In this document: in pieces, positions 26,331-33,944 of the stretch
Numbering within the stretch: the stretch's first letter is position 1
Layout of the letters: each line of letters opens with the position of its first letter
NCBI RefSeq assembly: GCF_018613195.1
Contig: NZ_JAGGQQ010000009.1
Coordinates: 1-64,000, forward strand
Source of the DNA: Bacillus sp. ISL-45
GTDB lineage: Bacteria; Bacillota; Bacilli; Bacillales; Cytobacillaceae
DNA length: 64,000 nt
Reading direction: 5' to 3'
Notes under the pieces: model-generated
Seen by the model: only the letters and a program-made list of their open reading frames with translations
Told to the model about the DNA's origin: nothing
The model's database searches: none
Position numbers and translations under genes: made by a program

Positions 26331-26346
26331 ATCAAAATATGTTGAT
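26331..26346. promoter_or_regulatory. ArsR-type operator, site 2
   Basis: ATCAA-AATATG-TTGAT, 22 bp from site 3 and directly upstream of the RBS of the small CCPVPVNC gene. Confidence 0.75.
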
Positions 26347-26352
26347 TTATTT

Positions 26353-26368
26353 ATCAAAAAAAATTGAT
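26353..26368. promoter_or_regulatory. ArsR-type operator, site 3
   Basis: ATCAA-AAAAAA-TTGAT. With site 2 it forms a tandem pair centred 22 bp apart, i.e. on the same helix face, in the promoter region of the minus-strand permease unit. Confidence 0.75.
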
Positions 26369-26401
26369 TAATTCTCTGAAAAAAGAGACCTTGCTGGATC
26401 T

Positions 26402-26473
26402 GCTCTTTTCGAATGGTTGTTAGATTAGACAATTTACTCTAGGCAGCCAAATCTAATTGTGTACGAAAAGAGC
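26402..26473. repeat. Inverted-repeat element, AAGCTCTTTTCG family, 72 bp
   Basis: GCTCTTTTCG (26402-26411) and CGAAAAGAGC (26464-26473) are perfect 10-bp inverted repeats. The left inner flank (ATGGTTGTT) and right outer flank (TTAACAA) match the longer element at 14038-14190. It lies between the minus-strand arsR and the permease unit and could form a strong hairpin acting as a terminator. Confidence 0.65.
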
Positions 26474-26833
26474 TTAACAACAGTTGCTAGGTCTGAAAAG
26501 GCAGCAAAGCTCTGGAGATAATAGATGGTTGATTTCTTTGGTGTTTATTGTGTAATAGCTCCAGGTTCCCTTTGTTTCTTTTTGGATCAGATTGGCATCA
26601 AGCAAAATCTTCAAATGATACGACAATTTTGATTGGGGCATGTCAATCAGTTCACTGAGATCGCAAACGCAGCTGGAGTCTTGCTGGCATAGAAGATTGA
26701 GGATGTGCAGGCGTTTTTGGTCGGCAAGGGCTTTGAATTTTTTTTCATATTTTTCAAAGGTGCTTTGAAGCGGCGGTTCCTTGGCTACTTTGGTGTCAGT
26801 TGTCAGGTCTGTTAAAGGAATGAATGTTTCCAC
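26474..26833 (-). CDS. arsR: ArsR family repressor 1
   Basis: Winged-helix metalloid-responsive repressor (119 aa). The DNA-recognition segment is MPQSKLSYHLKILLDANLI. Cysteines are C55 and C57 in SSCVCDLSEL, the classical ArsR As(III) motif on helix 3, plus C49, and a distinctive tail ELCCLFRPSNCC with four more. GTG 26833 is favoured over TTG 26839 because AAGGAG would be too close to the latter. Operators at 26849 and 26908 precede it and more flank the permease unit downstream, so it likely controls itself and both neighbours. Confidence 0.88.
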   Translation of the reverse strand: METFIPLTDLTTDTKVAKEPPLQSTFEKYEKKFKALADQKRLHILNLLCQQDSSCVCDLSELIDMPQSKLSYHLKILLDANLIQKETKGTWSYYTINTKEINHLLSPELCCLFRPSNCC

Positions 26834-26848
26834 TTTCAACTCTCCTTA

Positions 26849-26864
26849 ATCAAAATCTCTTGAT
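26849..26864. promoter_or_regulatory. ArsR-type operator, site 4
   Basis: ATCAA-AATCTC-TTGAT, immediately upstream of the RBS of ArsR 1. Confidence 0.75.
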
Positions 26865-26907
26865 ATATTGTATTATATTTCCTGTAAAACCATTTTGCAA
26901 CTGTTAA

Positions 26908-26923
26908 ATCAAAAATTTTTGAT
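26908..26923. promoter_or_regulatory. ArsR-type operator, site 5
   Basis: ATCAA-AAATTT-TTGAT, a full palindrome, in the middle of the gap between divergent arsR genes at 26833(-) and 27010(+). It can serve both directions. Confidence 0.72.
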
Positions 26924-27009
26924 TTATTTTTTAAAGGTCATAAAGTTTTCAAAAACAAAACTACAAAACTAGAAAAATAGTTATAAGATAAAAGTGGGAG
27001 GTGCATTTT

Positions 27010-27381
27010 ATGACTTGCAGAACAGGATGGGAAATAAAATCATCAGACAGCATGAAGAGGATTGTTGATGGGGTTAAAGAAGAATTTCCGCTCGTTAATG
27101 CTGAGGAAGAGCTTAAAAGAACGGCAGCGTTTTTCAAGGCACTCGGTGATGAGACGCGAATTAAAATCATGAGCTTGTTATGGTTCGAGGATCTATGCAT
27201 GTGTGAGATCGTCGATGGCCTGTCGGGAGCATCCTCAACAATCAGCCACCATTTGAAGATCATGGAAAAGGGTAAGCTCATCAAATCCAGAAGAGAAGGT
27301 AAGTTCACTGTCTACAGCCTGGATAAAGAAAAGCTGGCACCTCTGATTCCGTATATAAAAGAAGGCGATTTAAATGTTTAA
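27010..27381 (+). CDS. arsR: ArsR family repressor 2
   Basis: Second ArsR-type regulator (123 aa). It has the ArsR metalloid motif DLCMCEIVD (C63, C65) and recognition segment ASSTISHHLKIMEKGKLI; Cys3 near the N-terminus is a possible third ligand. The N-terminal 35 residues are longer than in most ArsR proteins. ATG 27010 follows GGGAGGTG; GTG 27001 is possible. It overlaps the next gene, an ArsP-like permease, by 8 bp, a common arsR-arsP pairing. Confidence 0.86.
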   Translation: MTCRTGWEIKSSDSMKRIVDGVKEEFPLVNAEEELKRTAAFFKALGDETRIKIMSLLWFEDLCMCEIVDGLSGASSTISHHLKIMEKGKLIKSRREGKFTVYSLDKEKLAPLIPYIKEGDLNV

Positions 27382-28375
27382 TCAACTGGCCACTTGGCTT
27401 GTCGTTGATGTCCTGAATATGGAGCTAACGTCAAGACTTGGCGGGGCGCTCCACTTTTTCATTTACGACACGACGAAAATCTTGTTTTTGCTCGCGGTGA
27501 TGATTTTTTCGATTTCATTCATCAGGAGCTTTTTTCCGCCGGAAAAAGTAAAGGAATGGCTCGAGGGCAGAAGGAAGGGAGTTGCCAGTGTGATGGCGGC
27601 TGTCCTGGGTGTCTTATCCCCGTTCTGCTCCTGTTCGACAGTGCCTTTATTTATTGGCTTTGTCGAGGCTGGCATCCCTTTAGGTATCACATTTACGTTC
27701 CTGATTTCATCGCCAATCGTCAATGAAATCTCATTGGTCATGCTGTTTTCTATTTTTGGCTGGAAAGTAGCTTTAATCTATGTGCTTGCCGGAATGACTC
27801 TGGCGATTGTCGCTGGGGCCATCATTGGCAAGCTGAAAATGGAAAAACATGTGGAGTCATATGTCTATGAAATTGTGGCTGGCCAGGAACGAATTCCTAT
27901 GCCTGAGGGAGGCTCCAGAACGCTAACTGAAAAAATCAAATCCATATTCACTTGGGAGGAGCTTAAGGAAAGAACGACTTTTGCGGCCCGGAATGTAGTG
28001 GAGACGGTACAGAAGATTTGGCTCTACCTTTTGATTGGGATTGGCATTGGGGCGTTCATCCATGGATATGCTCCGCAGGACCTGCTAGTCAAATATGCCG
28101 GAGAAGGGAATTTCTTCGCTGTGCCGATTGCGACGATACTAGGCGTGCCTCTTTACTCTAATGCCGTCGGTTCCCTGCCTATTGTCGAAGCATTATTAAA
28201 CAAAGGTGTAGGAGCAGGTACTGCGCTGGCATTCATGATGGCGATCACCGCCCTGTCTCTGCCGGAAATGATTTTGCTCAGGAAGGTAATCAAACCAAAG
28301 CTGATTGCTGTATTCGTCGGTGTTGTCGCCACAGGAATCATCCTAATTGGATATGGCTTTAATGCAATCTTATAA
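27374..28375 (+). CDS. ArsP/YraQ-family permease, second copy
   Basis: Membrane permease (333 aa) of the DUF318/ArsP family, a paralogue of the gene at 25261 with the same thiol motif FCSCSTVP (about residues 78-85) and the paired second half (LLIGIGIGAFIHG, ALSLPEMILL). ATG 27374 lies within the end of arsR 2, giving coupled translation. A CxxC mini-thioredoxin follows by 19 bp. The trio arsR-permease-thioredoxin is a recurring arsenical or thiol-stress cassette in Firmicutes. The exact substrate is not known. Confidence 0.83.
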   Translation: MFNQLATWLVVDVLNMELTSRLGGALHFFIYDTTKILFLLAVMIFSISFIRSFFPPEKVKEWLEGRRKGVASVMAAVLGVLSPFCSCSTVPLFIGFVEAGIPLGITFTFLISSPIVNEISLVMLFSIFGWKVALIYVLAGMTLAIVAGAIIGKLKMEKHVESYVYEIVAGQERIPMPEGGSRTLTEKIKSIFTWEELKERTTFAARNVVETVQKIWLYLLIGIGIGAFIHGYAPQDLLVKYAGEGNFFAVPIATILGVPLYSNAVGSLPIVEALLNKGVGAGTALAFMMAITALSLPEMILLRKVIKPKLIAVFVGVVATGIILIGYGFNAIL

Positions 28376-28394
28376 TTATGAGGAGGAAATGAAG

Positions 28395-28625
28395 ATGAAT
28401 ATCAAAATACTAGGTACAGGATGCAAAAAATGCCAGGAGCTTGAAAAAAACACTCGCATGGCGGTTGAAGAACTGCAGGTTGAAGCACAGGTAGAAAAAG
28501 TTGAAGACATCAAGGAAATCATGAAATATAAAGTAATGAGTACGCCCGCGCTTGTCGTCGACGAAAAGGTGGTTTCCACAGGGAAGCTGTTAACAGTCAA
28601 AGAGCTGAAAGGCATGCTGGGTTAA
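28395..28625 (+). CDS. Mini-thioredoxin (redox-active disulfide protein 2 type)
   Basis: Short thioredoxin-fold protein (76 aa) with the active site GCKKC (C10, C13) and the cis-proline segment STPALVVDEKV. Such proteins often travel with DUF318 permeases and may keep their thiols or metalloid cargo reduced. ATG 28395 was chosen because AGGAGG (28381-28386) is 8 bases away; the upstream in-frame ATGs lie inside the permease gene or too close to the RBS. It ends at a terminator. Confidence 0.85.
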   Translation: MNIKILGTGCKKCQELEKNTRMAVEELQVEAQVEKVEDIKEIMKYKVMSTPALVVDEKVVSTGKLLTVKELKGMLG

Positions 28626-28640
28626 TATCAAATAACATTG

Positions 28641-28669
28641 AACGCCAGGGGTAAGTCCCAGGCGTTTTT
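28641..28669 (+). terminator. Rho-independent terminator
   Basis: AACGCC-A-GGG pairs with CCC-A-GGCGTT (one mismatch), then TTTTTGG. Confidence 0.8.
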
Positions 28670-28758
28670 GGTTGGATAAAATAAATTCTAGATCAACTGC
28701 TTACAATAAGGACAAAGACACTTTACAAAATCTTAATATTTTTTACATACTATCACCC

Positions 28759-28787
28759 TTGAACATATAAGCAAATTATTATATGAT
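28759..28787 (+). promoter_or_regulatory. Promoter of ars operon with overlapping operator
   Basis: TTGAAC (28759-28764) and TATGAT (28782-28787), 17-bp spacer. A perfect inverted repeat CATATAA-N8-TTATATG (28764-28785) fills the spacer, the expected position for ArsR repression. Its sequence differs from the ATCAA-N6-TTGAT sites, so a different ArsR (the next gene) is likely to bind it. Confidence 0.7.
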
Positions 28788-28814
28788 GATACCGTCATTG
28801 GAGGTGGAGAGTAA

Positions 28815-29159
28815 TTGATTAAGCAAAGTATTGAAATGGACCAGGCTGCTGCAATATTAAAGCTGCTTGGTGATAAGACACGTTTGACGATGATGAGAAT
28901 TCTCGCTGATCACGATTGCTGTGTCTGTGAGTTTGTAGCGATGTTCGATACCAGCCAGCCGGCGATCAGCCAGCATATCCGCAAGCTTAAGGATGCAGGT
29001 TTGGTAAAAGAGAGCAGGAGGGGACAGTGGGTATTTTATTCACTGAACCGGCAGTACGAGCATTTTGAATTTGTTCAATTGCTCATGGATGCACTTCCAA
29101 GCCAGGAAGAAAAATTAACAGAACTTGAAAAGCAGGGAAAACGGATTTCCTGTGATTAA
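28815..29159 (+). CDS. arsR: ArsR family repressor 3
   Basis: Third ArsR-type repressor (114 aa) and first gene of the classical ars operon. The metalloid motif is HDCCVCEFV (C35, C36, C38) and the recognition segment SQPAISQHIRKLKDAGLV. TTG 28815 follows GGAGGTGGAG. The palindrome at 28764-28785 over its promoter is the likely autoregulatory operator. The next gene (arsB) begins 9 bp after its stop. Confidence 0.9.
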   Translation: MIKQSIEMDQAAAILKLLGDKTRLTMMRILADHDCCVCEFVAMFDTSQPAISQHIRKLKDAGLVKESRRGQWVFYSLNRQYEHFEFVQLLMDALPSQEEKLTELEKQGKRISCD

Positions 29160-29168
29160 CGGAGGTGT

Positions 29169-30470
29169 GTGGATTTGTCATTACCGATTATCGCTTCACT
29201 GATTTTTCTTGTGACGCTGACACTGGTCATCTGGCAGCCTAAAGGGCTGGGAATTGGCTGGTCAGCGGTAGGGGGAGCAATTTTAGCATTGATCTTCGGT
29301 GTTGTTGACTTCCAGGATGTGATCGATGTTACCGGAATCGTCTGGAATGCAACACTCGCTTTTATCGCTATTATTATTATTTCACTTATTTTAGATGAGA
29401 TTGGATTTTTTGAATGGTCTGCCCTGCATATGGCGAGGGCTGCCAAGGGGAACGGCGTCAAGATGTTTGTGTACGTGACCCTGCTTGGTGCTGCTGTTGC
29501 TGCATTGTTCGCAAACGACGGCGCCGCACTGATTTTAACGCCAATCGTTCTGGCGATGGTGAGGAACCTGAAATTCGAAGAAAAAATGGTATTTCCCTTT
29601 ATCATCGCGAGTGGATTCATTGCCGATACGACGTCATTGCCGCTGGTTGTCAGCAACCTGGTGAATATCGTTTCTGCTGACTTCTTTGATATTGGATTCG
29701 TCGAATATGCGTCCCGCATGATCGTGCCGAACTTCTTCTCATTAGGTGCAAGTATTTTGGTCTTGTATTTATTTTTCAGAAGGAGCATTCCGAAAAATTA
29801 CGAGATGTCTGATTTGAAAAAGCCTGTTGAAGCTATTAAGGATGAGAAGATGTTCCGCTTATCTTGGATGGTACTGGGAGTGCTGCTTGTCGGGTACTTT
29901 GCAAGTGAATTCCTGAACATCCCGGTATCATTCATTGCGGGTATCGTCGCGATCTTCTTCTTGATGATGGCAAGGAGGAGCCCGGCTGTCCATACGGCTA
30001 CCGTCGTAAAAGGGGCGCCATGGGCAATTGTATTCTTCTCAATTGGTATGTATGTGGTCGTCTACGGTCTGCGTAACGCTGGATTGACGAACATCCTTGC
30101 CGATGTCATCCAGGCTGCAGCTGACCAGGGCTTGTTTGTCGCAACAATCGGCATGGGCTTCATCGCAGCGATTCTTTCTTCTGTCATGAACAATATGCCA
30201 ACAGTCATGATTGACGCCCTGGCAATTGCGGATACTAACACGACGGGTGTCATCCGCGAAGCACTGATTTATGCGAACGTCATCGGATCCGACTTAGGTC
30301 CGAAAATCACGCCGATTGGTTCACTGGCAACACTGCTGTGGCTGCACGTCCTTTCCCAGAAAGGCGTCAAGATTTCATGGGGCACTTATTTTAAAACAGG
30401 AATCATTTTAACCATTCCTACTCTGTTCATTACATTAGTAGGCCTATATATTTGGTTACTCATTATTTAA
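29169..30470 (+). CDS. arsB: Arsenite efflux pump ArsB
   Basis: Membrane arsenite/antimonite extrusion protein (433 aa, usual ArsB length) with about 12 helices, and the conserved segments [17 protein letters not shown] and [12 protein letters not shown] typical of the ArsB/NhaD superfamily. It works alone or as the channel for ArsA (31334). GTG 29169 lies only 3 bases after GGAGG, and TTG 29175, two codons later, is an equally good start. Part of the operon arsR-B-C-D-A. Confidence 0.93.
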   Translation: MDLSLPIIASLIFLVTLTLVIWQPKGLGIGWSAVGGAILALIFGVVDFQDVIDVTGIVWNATLAFIAIIIISLILDEIGFFEWSALHMARAAKGNGVKMFVYVTLLGAAVAALFANDGAALILTPIVLAMVRNLKFEEKMVFPFIIASGFIADTTSLPLVVSNLVNIVSADFFDIGFVEYASRMIVPNFFSLGASILVLYLFFRRSIPKNYEMSDLKKPVEAIKDEKMFRLSWMVLGVLLVGYFASEFLNIPVSFIAGIVAIFFLMMARRSPAVHTATVVKGAPWAIVFFSIGMYVVVYGLRNAGLTNILADVIQAAADQGLFVATIGMGFIAAILSSVMNNMPTVMIDALAIADTNTTGVIREALIYANVIGSDLGPKITPIGSLATLLWLHVLSQKGVKISWGTYFKTGIILTIPTLFITLVGLYIWLLII

Positions 30471-30489
30471 AACAAGGGAGCGAATCTAA

Positions 30490-30912
30490 ATGTCAAACAA
30501 AAAAACAATCTACTTCTTATGTACAGGAAACTCTTGCAGAAGCCAAATGGCTGAAGGCTGGGCAAAAAAATATCTAGGCGACGAGTGGGAAGTGAAGAGT
30601 GCGGGTCTTGAAGCGCATGGCTTGAACCCTAATGCAGTAAAAGCAATGAAGGAAGTGGACATCGATATCACGAATCAAACTTCAGATGTGATTGATCGAG
30701 AAATCCTGAACAATGCTGACCTAGTCGTTACACTTTGTGGCCATGCAGATGAGCACTGCCCGATGACACCTCCTCATGTGAAACGCGAGCACTGGGGCTT
30801 TGACGACCCGGCAAAAGCCGAAGGAACAGATGAAGAAAAGTGGGCAGTATTCCAACGCGTGCGGGACCAAATCAGCGATCGCATCAAGACGTTTGCTGAG
30901 ACTGGAAAATAA
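30490..30912 (+). CDS. arsC: Arsenate reductase ArsC (thioredoxin-coupled)
   Basis: Cytoplasmic arsenate-to-arsenite reductase (140 aa) of the low-molecular-weight phosphatase fold. The P-loop CTGNSCR gives nucleophile Cys11 and Arg17, and the relay cysteines are Cys83 and Cys90 ([10 protein letters not shown]), exactly the pattern of S. aureus/B. subtilis ArsC. The product arsenite is expelled by ArsB/ArsA encoded beside it. GGGAGCG precedes ATG 30490. Confidence 0.95.
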   Translation: MSNKKTIYFLCTGNSCRSQMAEGWAKKYLGDEWEVKSAGLEAHGLNPNAVKAMKEVDIDITNQTSDVIDREILNNADLVVTLCGHADEHCPMTPPHVKREHWGFDDPAKAEGTDEEKWAVFQRVRDQISDRIKTFAETGK

Positions 30913-30971
30913 ACAGGAACTAACAGCCAAGGGGAAACTCTTGGCTGTTGCTCTAAGGGAGGAGAAAAGAG

Positions 30972-31319
30972 ATGAAAACTATCAAAATCTTTGACCCGGC
31001 ATTATGTTGTCCTACAGGCGTCTGCGGCCCTAATGTGGATCCGGAATTAACTAGGGTAGCCTCTGCCATTTTTATCCTGGACAAAAAAGGTTATCCAATC
31101 AGTCGCTTTAATCTTGCCAATGATCCAGCTGCGTTTGTTGAACATAAAGAAGTGAACCAAGTATTGCATGAAAAAGGACCAGAGGCACTGCCGCTAGTAA
31201 TGGTGGACGGAAAGGTCGAAAAAGCAGGCAGCTACCCTTCTAATGAAGAATTTGCAAGCTGGCTTGGCGTGGATGTCAAAGACCTGACCCCTGAGAAGCC
31301 GCGCAAAACGCTGCTTTAG
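30972..31319 (+). CDS. arsD: Arsenite metallochaperone ArsD
   Basis: Arsenic metallochaperone (115 aa) that hands As(III) to ArsA. The required Cys12, Cys13 and Cys18 are present in DPALCCPTGVCG, at the same positions as in R773 ArsD. Thioredoxin-like features continue through GPEALPLVMVDG. GGGAGGAGA precedes ATG 30972, and ArsA starts 14 bp later. The C-terminal Cys pairs of some ArsD proteins are absent. Confidence 0.93.
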   Translation: MKTIKIFDPALCCPTGVCGPNVDPELTRVASAIFILDKKGYPISRFNLANDPAAFVEHKEVNQVLHEKGPEALPLVMVDGKVEKAGSYPSNEEFASWLGVDVKDLTPEKPRKTLL

Positions 31320-31333
31320 AAAGGAGAATAGCC

Positions 31334-33106
31334 ATGTTCCAAACTTTCCATCCAAAATATGTAGTCAACACGCCTTATCTCTTTTTTACCGGAAAAGGCG
31401 GAGTAGGAAAAACATCCACTGCCTGTGCAACAGCGGTTGCGCTTGCGGATACAGGTAAGAAAGTATTGATTGTCAGTACAGATCCGGCATCAAACCTGCA
31501 GGATGTATTTGATATTGAAATCGGCAATGAGCCAATCGAAGTTAAGTCTGTTCCGAATTTATCAGCCTGCAATATCGATCCCGAGGAATCCGCAAGGCAA
31601 TACCGCGAAAAAGTGATTTCTCCTTATCGAAGTGCACTGCCGGAAAGTGTCGTCGCGACGATGGAAGAACAGCTTTCCGGTGCGTGTACCGTGGAAATCG
31701 CAGCTTTCGATGAGTTCTCCAATTTGCTCACCGACGAGGATTTGATCAGTCAGTATGACCATATCTTGTTCGATACGGCTCCGACAGGACATACTCTTAG
31801 GCTCCTGCAGCTGCCGACCGCGTGGAGCAGCTTTTTAGAGGAAAGCACTCACGGAGCATCCTGCCTTGGTCCGTTGTCTGGGCTTGGAGAAAAGAAGCAG
31901 CTGTATACTTCCACGGTAAAAGCGTTGTCTGATCCAAACATGACGACACTGATTCTTGTGTCACGGCCGGAACCATCATCCATGCTAGAAGCGGAAAGGG
32001 CTTCTGCTGAGCTAAAGGAAATCGGCATGCAAAATCAGGTTGTCATCATCAATGGGCTTTTGCATAGTCACGTAGAAGAAGACCCTATTTCAAAAGCATT
32101 CTATGACCGGCAGCGGAAAGCGCTGGTGGATCTGCCGAAACCCCTGAAACAGGTGGGAATGTTTTCGATACCTTTTGTTCCTTTTTCATTGACCGGTGTG
32201 GACAATCTCCGCAAGATGTTCAAGCCGGCGACGTATTCTGCTGAAAGAAGCGAAGTGGATTTGTCTAAAGCAAAATTACATTCGTTGCAGACACTCATTG
32301 ATGATTTTGCCGAAAAGGATATGAGGATCATTTTTACGATGGGGAAGGGCGGAGTCGGCAAGACGACGATGGCCTCAGCAATCGCTGTTGGACTGGCCGA
32401 AAAAGGCTTGAAGGTCCATTTGACGACAACCGACCCGGCTGCTCATCTGGATTATACATTCCAGAGGAAGGATGCCCACAATAACCTGTCCATCAGCCGC
32501 CTGGATCCGAAAAAGGAAGTTCAGGCTTACAAAGAAACAGTCCTGTCTCAAAATAAGGATCAGTTAGACGAGGATGCTCTTGCTTATCTTGAGGAAGACC
32601 TTAATTCTCCTTGTACAGAAGAAATTGCCGTATTCCAGGCATTTGCCGATATCGTGGAGAAGTCGAAGGATGAGGTTGTCGTCATCGATACAGCGCCAAC
32701 AGGGCATACCTTACTGCTGCTCAATTCTGCTGAATCGTACCATAAAGAAATTTCGCGCTCGACGGGTACGGTCTCTGAAAGTGTCCAGAACTTATTGCCG
32801 AAATTGCGTAATCCTGAAGAAACAAGCGTGGTCATTGTTACCTTGCCGGAAGCCACGCCTGTTCTTGAAGCAACGCGGTTACGTGATGATTTAAACCGGG
32901 CATGTATCCAGCCGGTATGGTGGGTGATCAATCAAAGCCTGTACGCGCAGCAAACGACTGATCCGATTCTGCAGAGTCGAGCACATGCTGAAAAAGTCTG
33001 GATTAAGAGAGTCAGTGAGGAGATAGCCGGGAAGACCAGCATTGTTCCATGGCAGCCTGAAGAAAAAATTGGGTACGATAAAATGAAGGACTTGATCAAT
33101 AATTGA
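31334..33106 (+). CDS. arsA: Arsenite-translocating ATPase ArsA
   Basis: Cytosolic ATPase (590 aa) that energises arsenite export through ArsB. The two homologous halves each have a deviant P-loop, GKGGVGKTS (20-28) and GKGGVGKTT (337-345), and the signature DTAPTGHTLRLL / DTAPTGHTLLLL. The As(III)-binding cysteines of R773 ArsA have matches in GACTVEIAAF, GASCLGPL and SPCTEEIAVF. Normal length, single chain, 14 bp after arsD. Confidence 0.95.
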   Translation: MFQTFHPKYVVNTPYLFFTGKGGVGKTSTACATAVALADTGKKVLIVSTDPASNLQDVFDIEIGNEPIEVKSVPNLSACNIDPEESARQYREKVISPYRSALPESVVATMEEQLSGACTVEIAAFDEFSNLLTDEDLISQYDHILFDTAPTGHTLRLLQLPTAWSSFLEESTHGASCLGPLSGLGEKKQLYTSTVKALSDPNMTTLILVSRPEPSSMLEAERASAELKEIGMQNQVVIINGLLHSHVEEDPISKAFYDRQRKALVDLPKPLKQVGMFSIPFVPFSLTGVDNLRKMFKPATYSAERSEVDLSKAKLHSLQTLIDDFAEKDMRIIFTMGKGGVGKTTMASAIAVGLAEKGLKVHLTTTDPAAHLDYTFQRKDAHNNLSISRLDPKKEVQAYKETVLSQNKDQLDEDALAYLEEDLNSPCTEEIAVFQAFADIVEKSKDEVVVIDTAPTGHTLLLLNSAESYHKEISRSTGTVSESVQNLLPKLRNPEETSVVIVTLPEATPVLEATRLRDDLNRACIQPVWWVINQSLYAQQTTDPILQSRAHAEKVWIKRVSEEIAGKTSIVPWQPEEKIGYDKMKDLINN

Positions 33107-33121
33107 AAGGTGGATTCATAG

Positions 33122-33544
33122 ATGAGTGAATACCAGGAATTAATCCCACAGCGAATTTACATTGGCGGAGCCGACGCCATTCCTGAATTGCTAAAGAAGG
33201 AAAAAATTGATGTTGTGTATGATTTGCGTGCAGAAAACGCAGAAGGCGATTATGATTATAATCGGAAGCACCAGCCAATCGTCGACAATGCCGAGAACCA
33301 GGATGAGTCTGTCAAGCAAGCCATTGATGAGGTAATCAACGCATATGAATCTGGAAAAAATGTTTATTTCCACTGCTCAGGCGGGAAGAACAGGACAGGC
33401 ACCGTAGCGATTGGAACCTTGCTAAAGCTTGGTGAAGCCAAAAACATTGAAGAAGCGGAAGCGAAGGCGAAGGGAATCCGCAGTGTCATCAATGTGAATC
33501 CCGAAATGAAAGCAGCGCTCGGGAGATTATTCCCTGGCGCTTAA
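33122..33544 (+). CDS. Dual-specificity/tyrosine-phosphatase-like protein
   Basis: Small (140 aa) phosphatase with the cysteine-phosphatase signature HCSGGKNRTG (Cys85, Arg91) and the upstream strand DVVYDLRAENAEG, which may provide the general-acid Asp. It lies 15 bp after arsA and 17 bp before the HesB-like gene, so it is in the ars operon. Arsenate mimics phosphate in this enzyme class, so a role in arsenate metabolism or signalling is conceivable, but the substrate is unknown. Confidence 0.8.
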   Translation: MSEYQELIPQRIYIGGADAIPELLKKEKIDVVYDLRAENAEGDYDYNRKHQPIVDNAENQDESVKQAIDEVINAYESGKNVYFHCSGGKNRTGTVAIGTLLKLGEAKNIEEAEAKAKGIRSVINVNPEMKAALGRLFPGA

Positions 33545-33561
33545 GATAGGAGGAAGTTTTC

Positions 33562-33840
33562 TTGAAAATCACCGATCAAGCTCGTGACAGCCTAAAGCAG
33601 CTGCTGCAGGAGCAAAATGCGACCGGCATCCGTGTGTTTTTTGCCGGTATCAGTTGAGGAAGGCCAAAGTTAGGACTGGCTCTGGATGAGCCGGAATCAG
33701 ATGATGAAGTCATTGAATCAAATGGAATCAGAGTAGCAATCGACCCATCGATCGAAATCGAAGCGAAGGAATCGACACTCGATTTTGACGAGCAGGGAAA
33801 CGGATTCGTTTTATCTGGGAATGAGAGAGATTGCTGTTAG
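33562..33840 (+). CDS. HesB/IscA-like protein with in-frame TGA, candidate selenoprotein
   Basis: A 92-residue frame runs from TTG 33562 (AGGAGG 8 bases upstream) to TAG 33838, interrupted only by TGA at 33655-33657 (codon 32). Reading through gives AGIS-U-GRPKLGLALDEPE. Cysteine members of the HesB/IscA family have AGxxCGGPxxGLALDE, so the TGA falls exactly on the conserved ligand cysteine. The C-terminus ends DCC, the place of the other IscA ligands. A SECIS-like hairpin follows the TGA at 33676-33694. HesB-like proteins are a known selenoprotein family. A nonsense mutation or sequencing error is the alternative. It is the last gene of the ars operon. Confidence 0.8.
33676..33694 (+). promoter_or_regulatory. 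Bacterial SECIS-like hairpin
   Basis: CTGGCTC (33676-33682) pairs with GAGCCGG (33688-33694), seven pairs with one U-G. The apical loop is UGGAU, with G in the second position. The loop begins 26 bases after the TGA at 33655, inside the usual bSECIS window (about 16-37), and the hairpin stays in the reading frame. Confidence 0.75.
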
Positions 33841-33847
33841 AAGACAG

Positions 33848-33880
33848 AGCCGGTGCATGAAATCATGCGTCGGCTTTTTC
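33848..33880 (+). terminator. Terminator of ars operon
   Basis: AGCCGGTGCATGA pairs with TCATGCGTCGGCT and is followed by TTTTTC. Confidence 0.88.
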
Positions 33881-33891
33881 GATAAAAAAAT

Positions 33892-33923
33892 TTGACCCTG
33901 TAGTGCACTACATAGTTTAAGAT
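33892..33923 (+). promoter_or_regulatory. MerR-type promoter with palindromic operator
   Basis: TTGACC (33892-33897) and TTAAGA (33917-33922) are 19 bp apart, the long spacer typical of MerR-controlled promoters. The spacer holds TGTAGTGCACTACA (33899-33912), a perfect 14-bp palindrome. Confidence 0.75.
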
Positions 33924-33944
33924 GTTTCTATAAGGGGGGCCGCA

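Noticed and set aside
33562-33657. HesB-like gene as a plain pseudogene
   Set aside because: A single TGA at the exact ligand-Cys position, intact frame and a well-placed SECIS-like hairpin favour selenocysteine, though sequencing error is not excluded.
33661-33681. Alternative SECIS stem GGCCA/TGGCT
   Set aside because: Its loop would start only about 9 bases after the TGA, too close; the 33676-33694 hairpin is longer and better placed.
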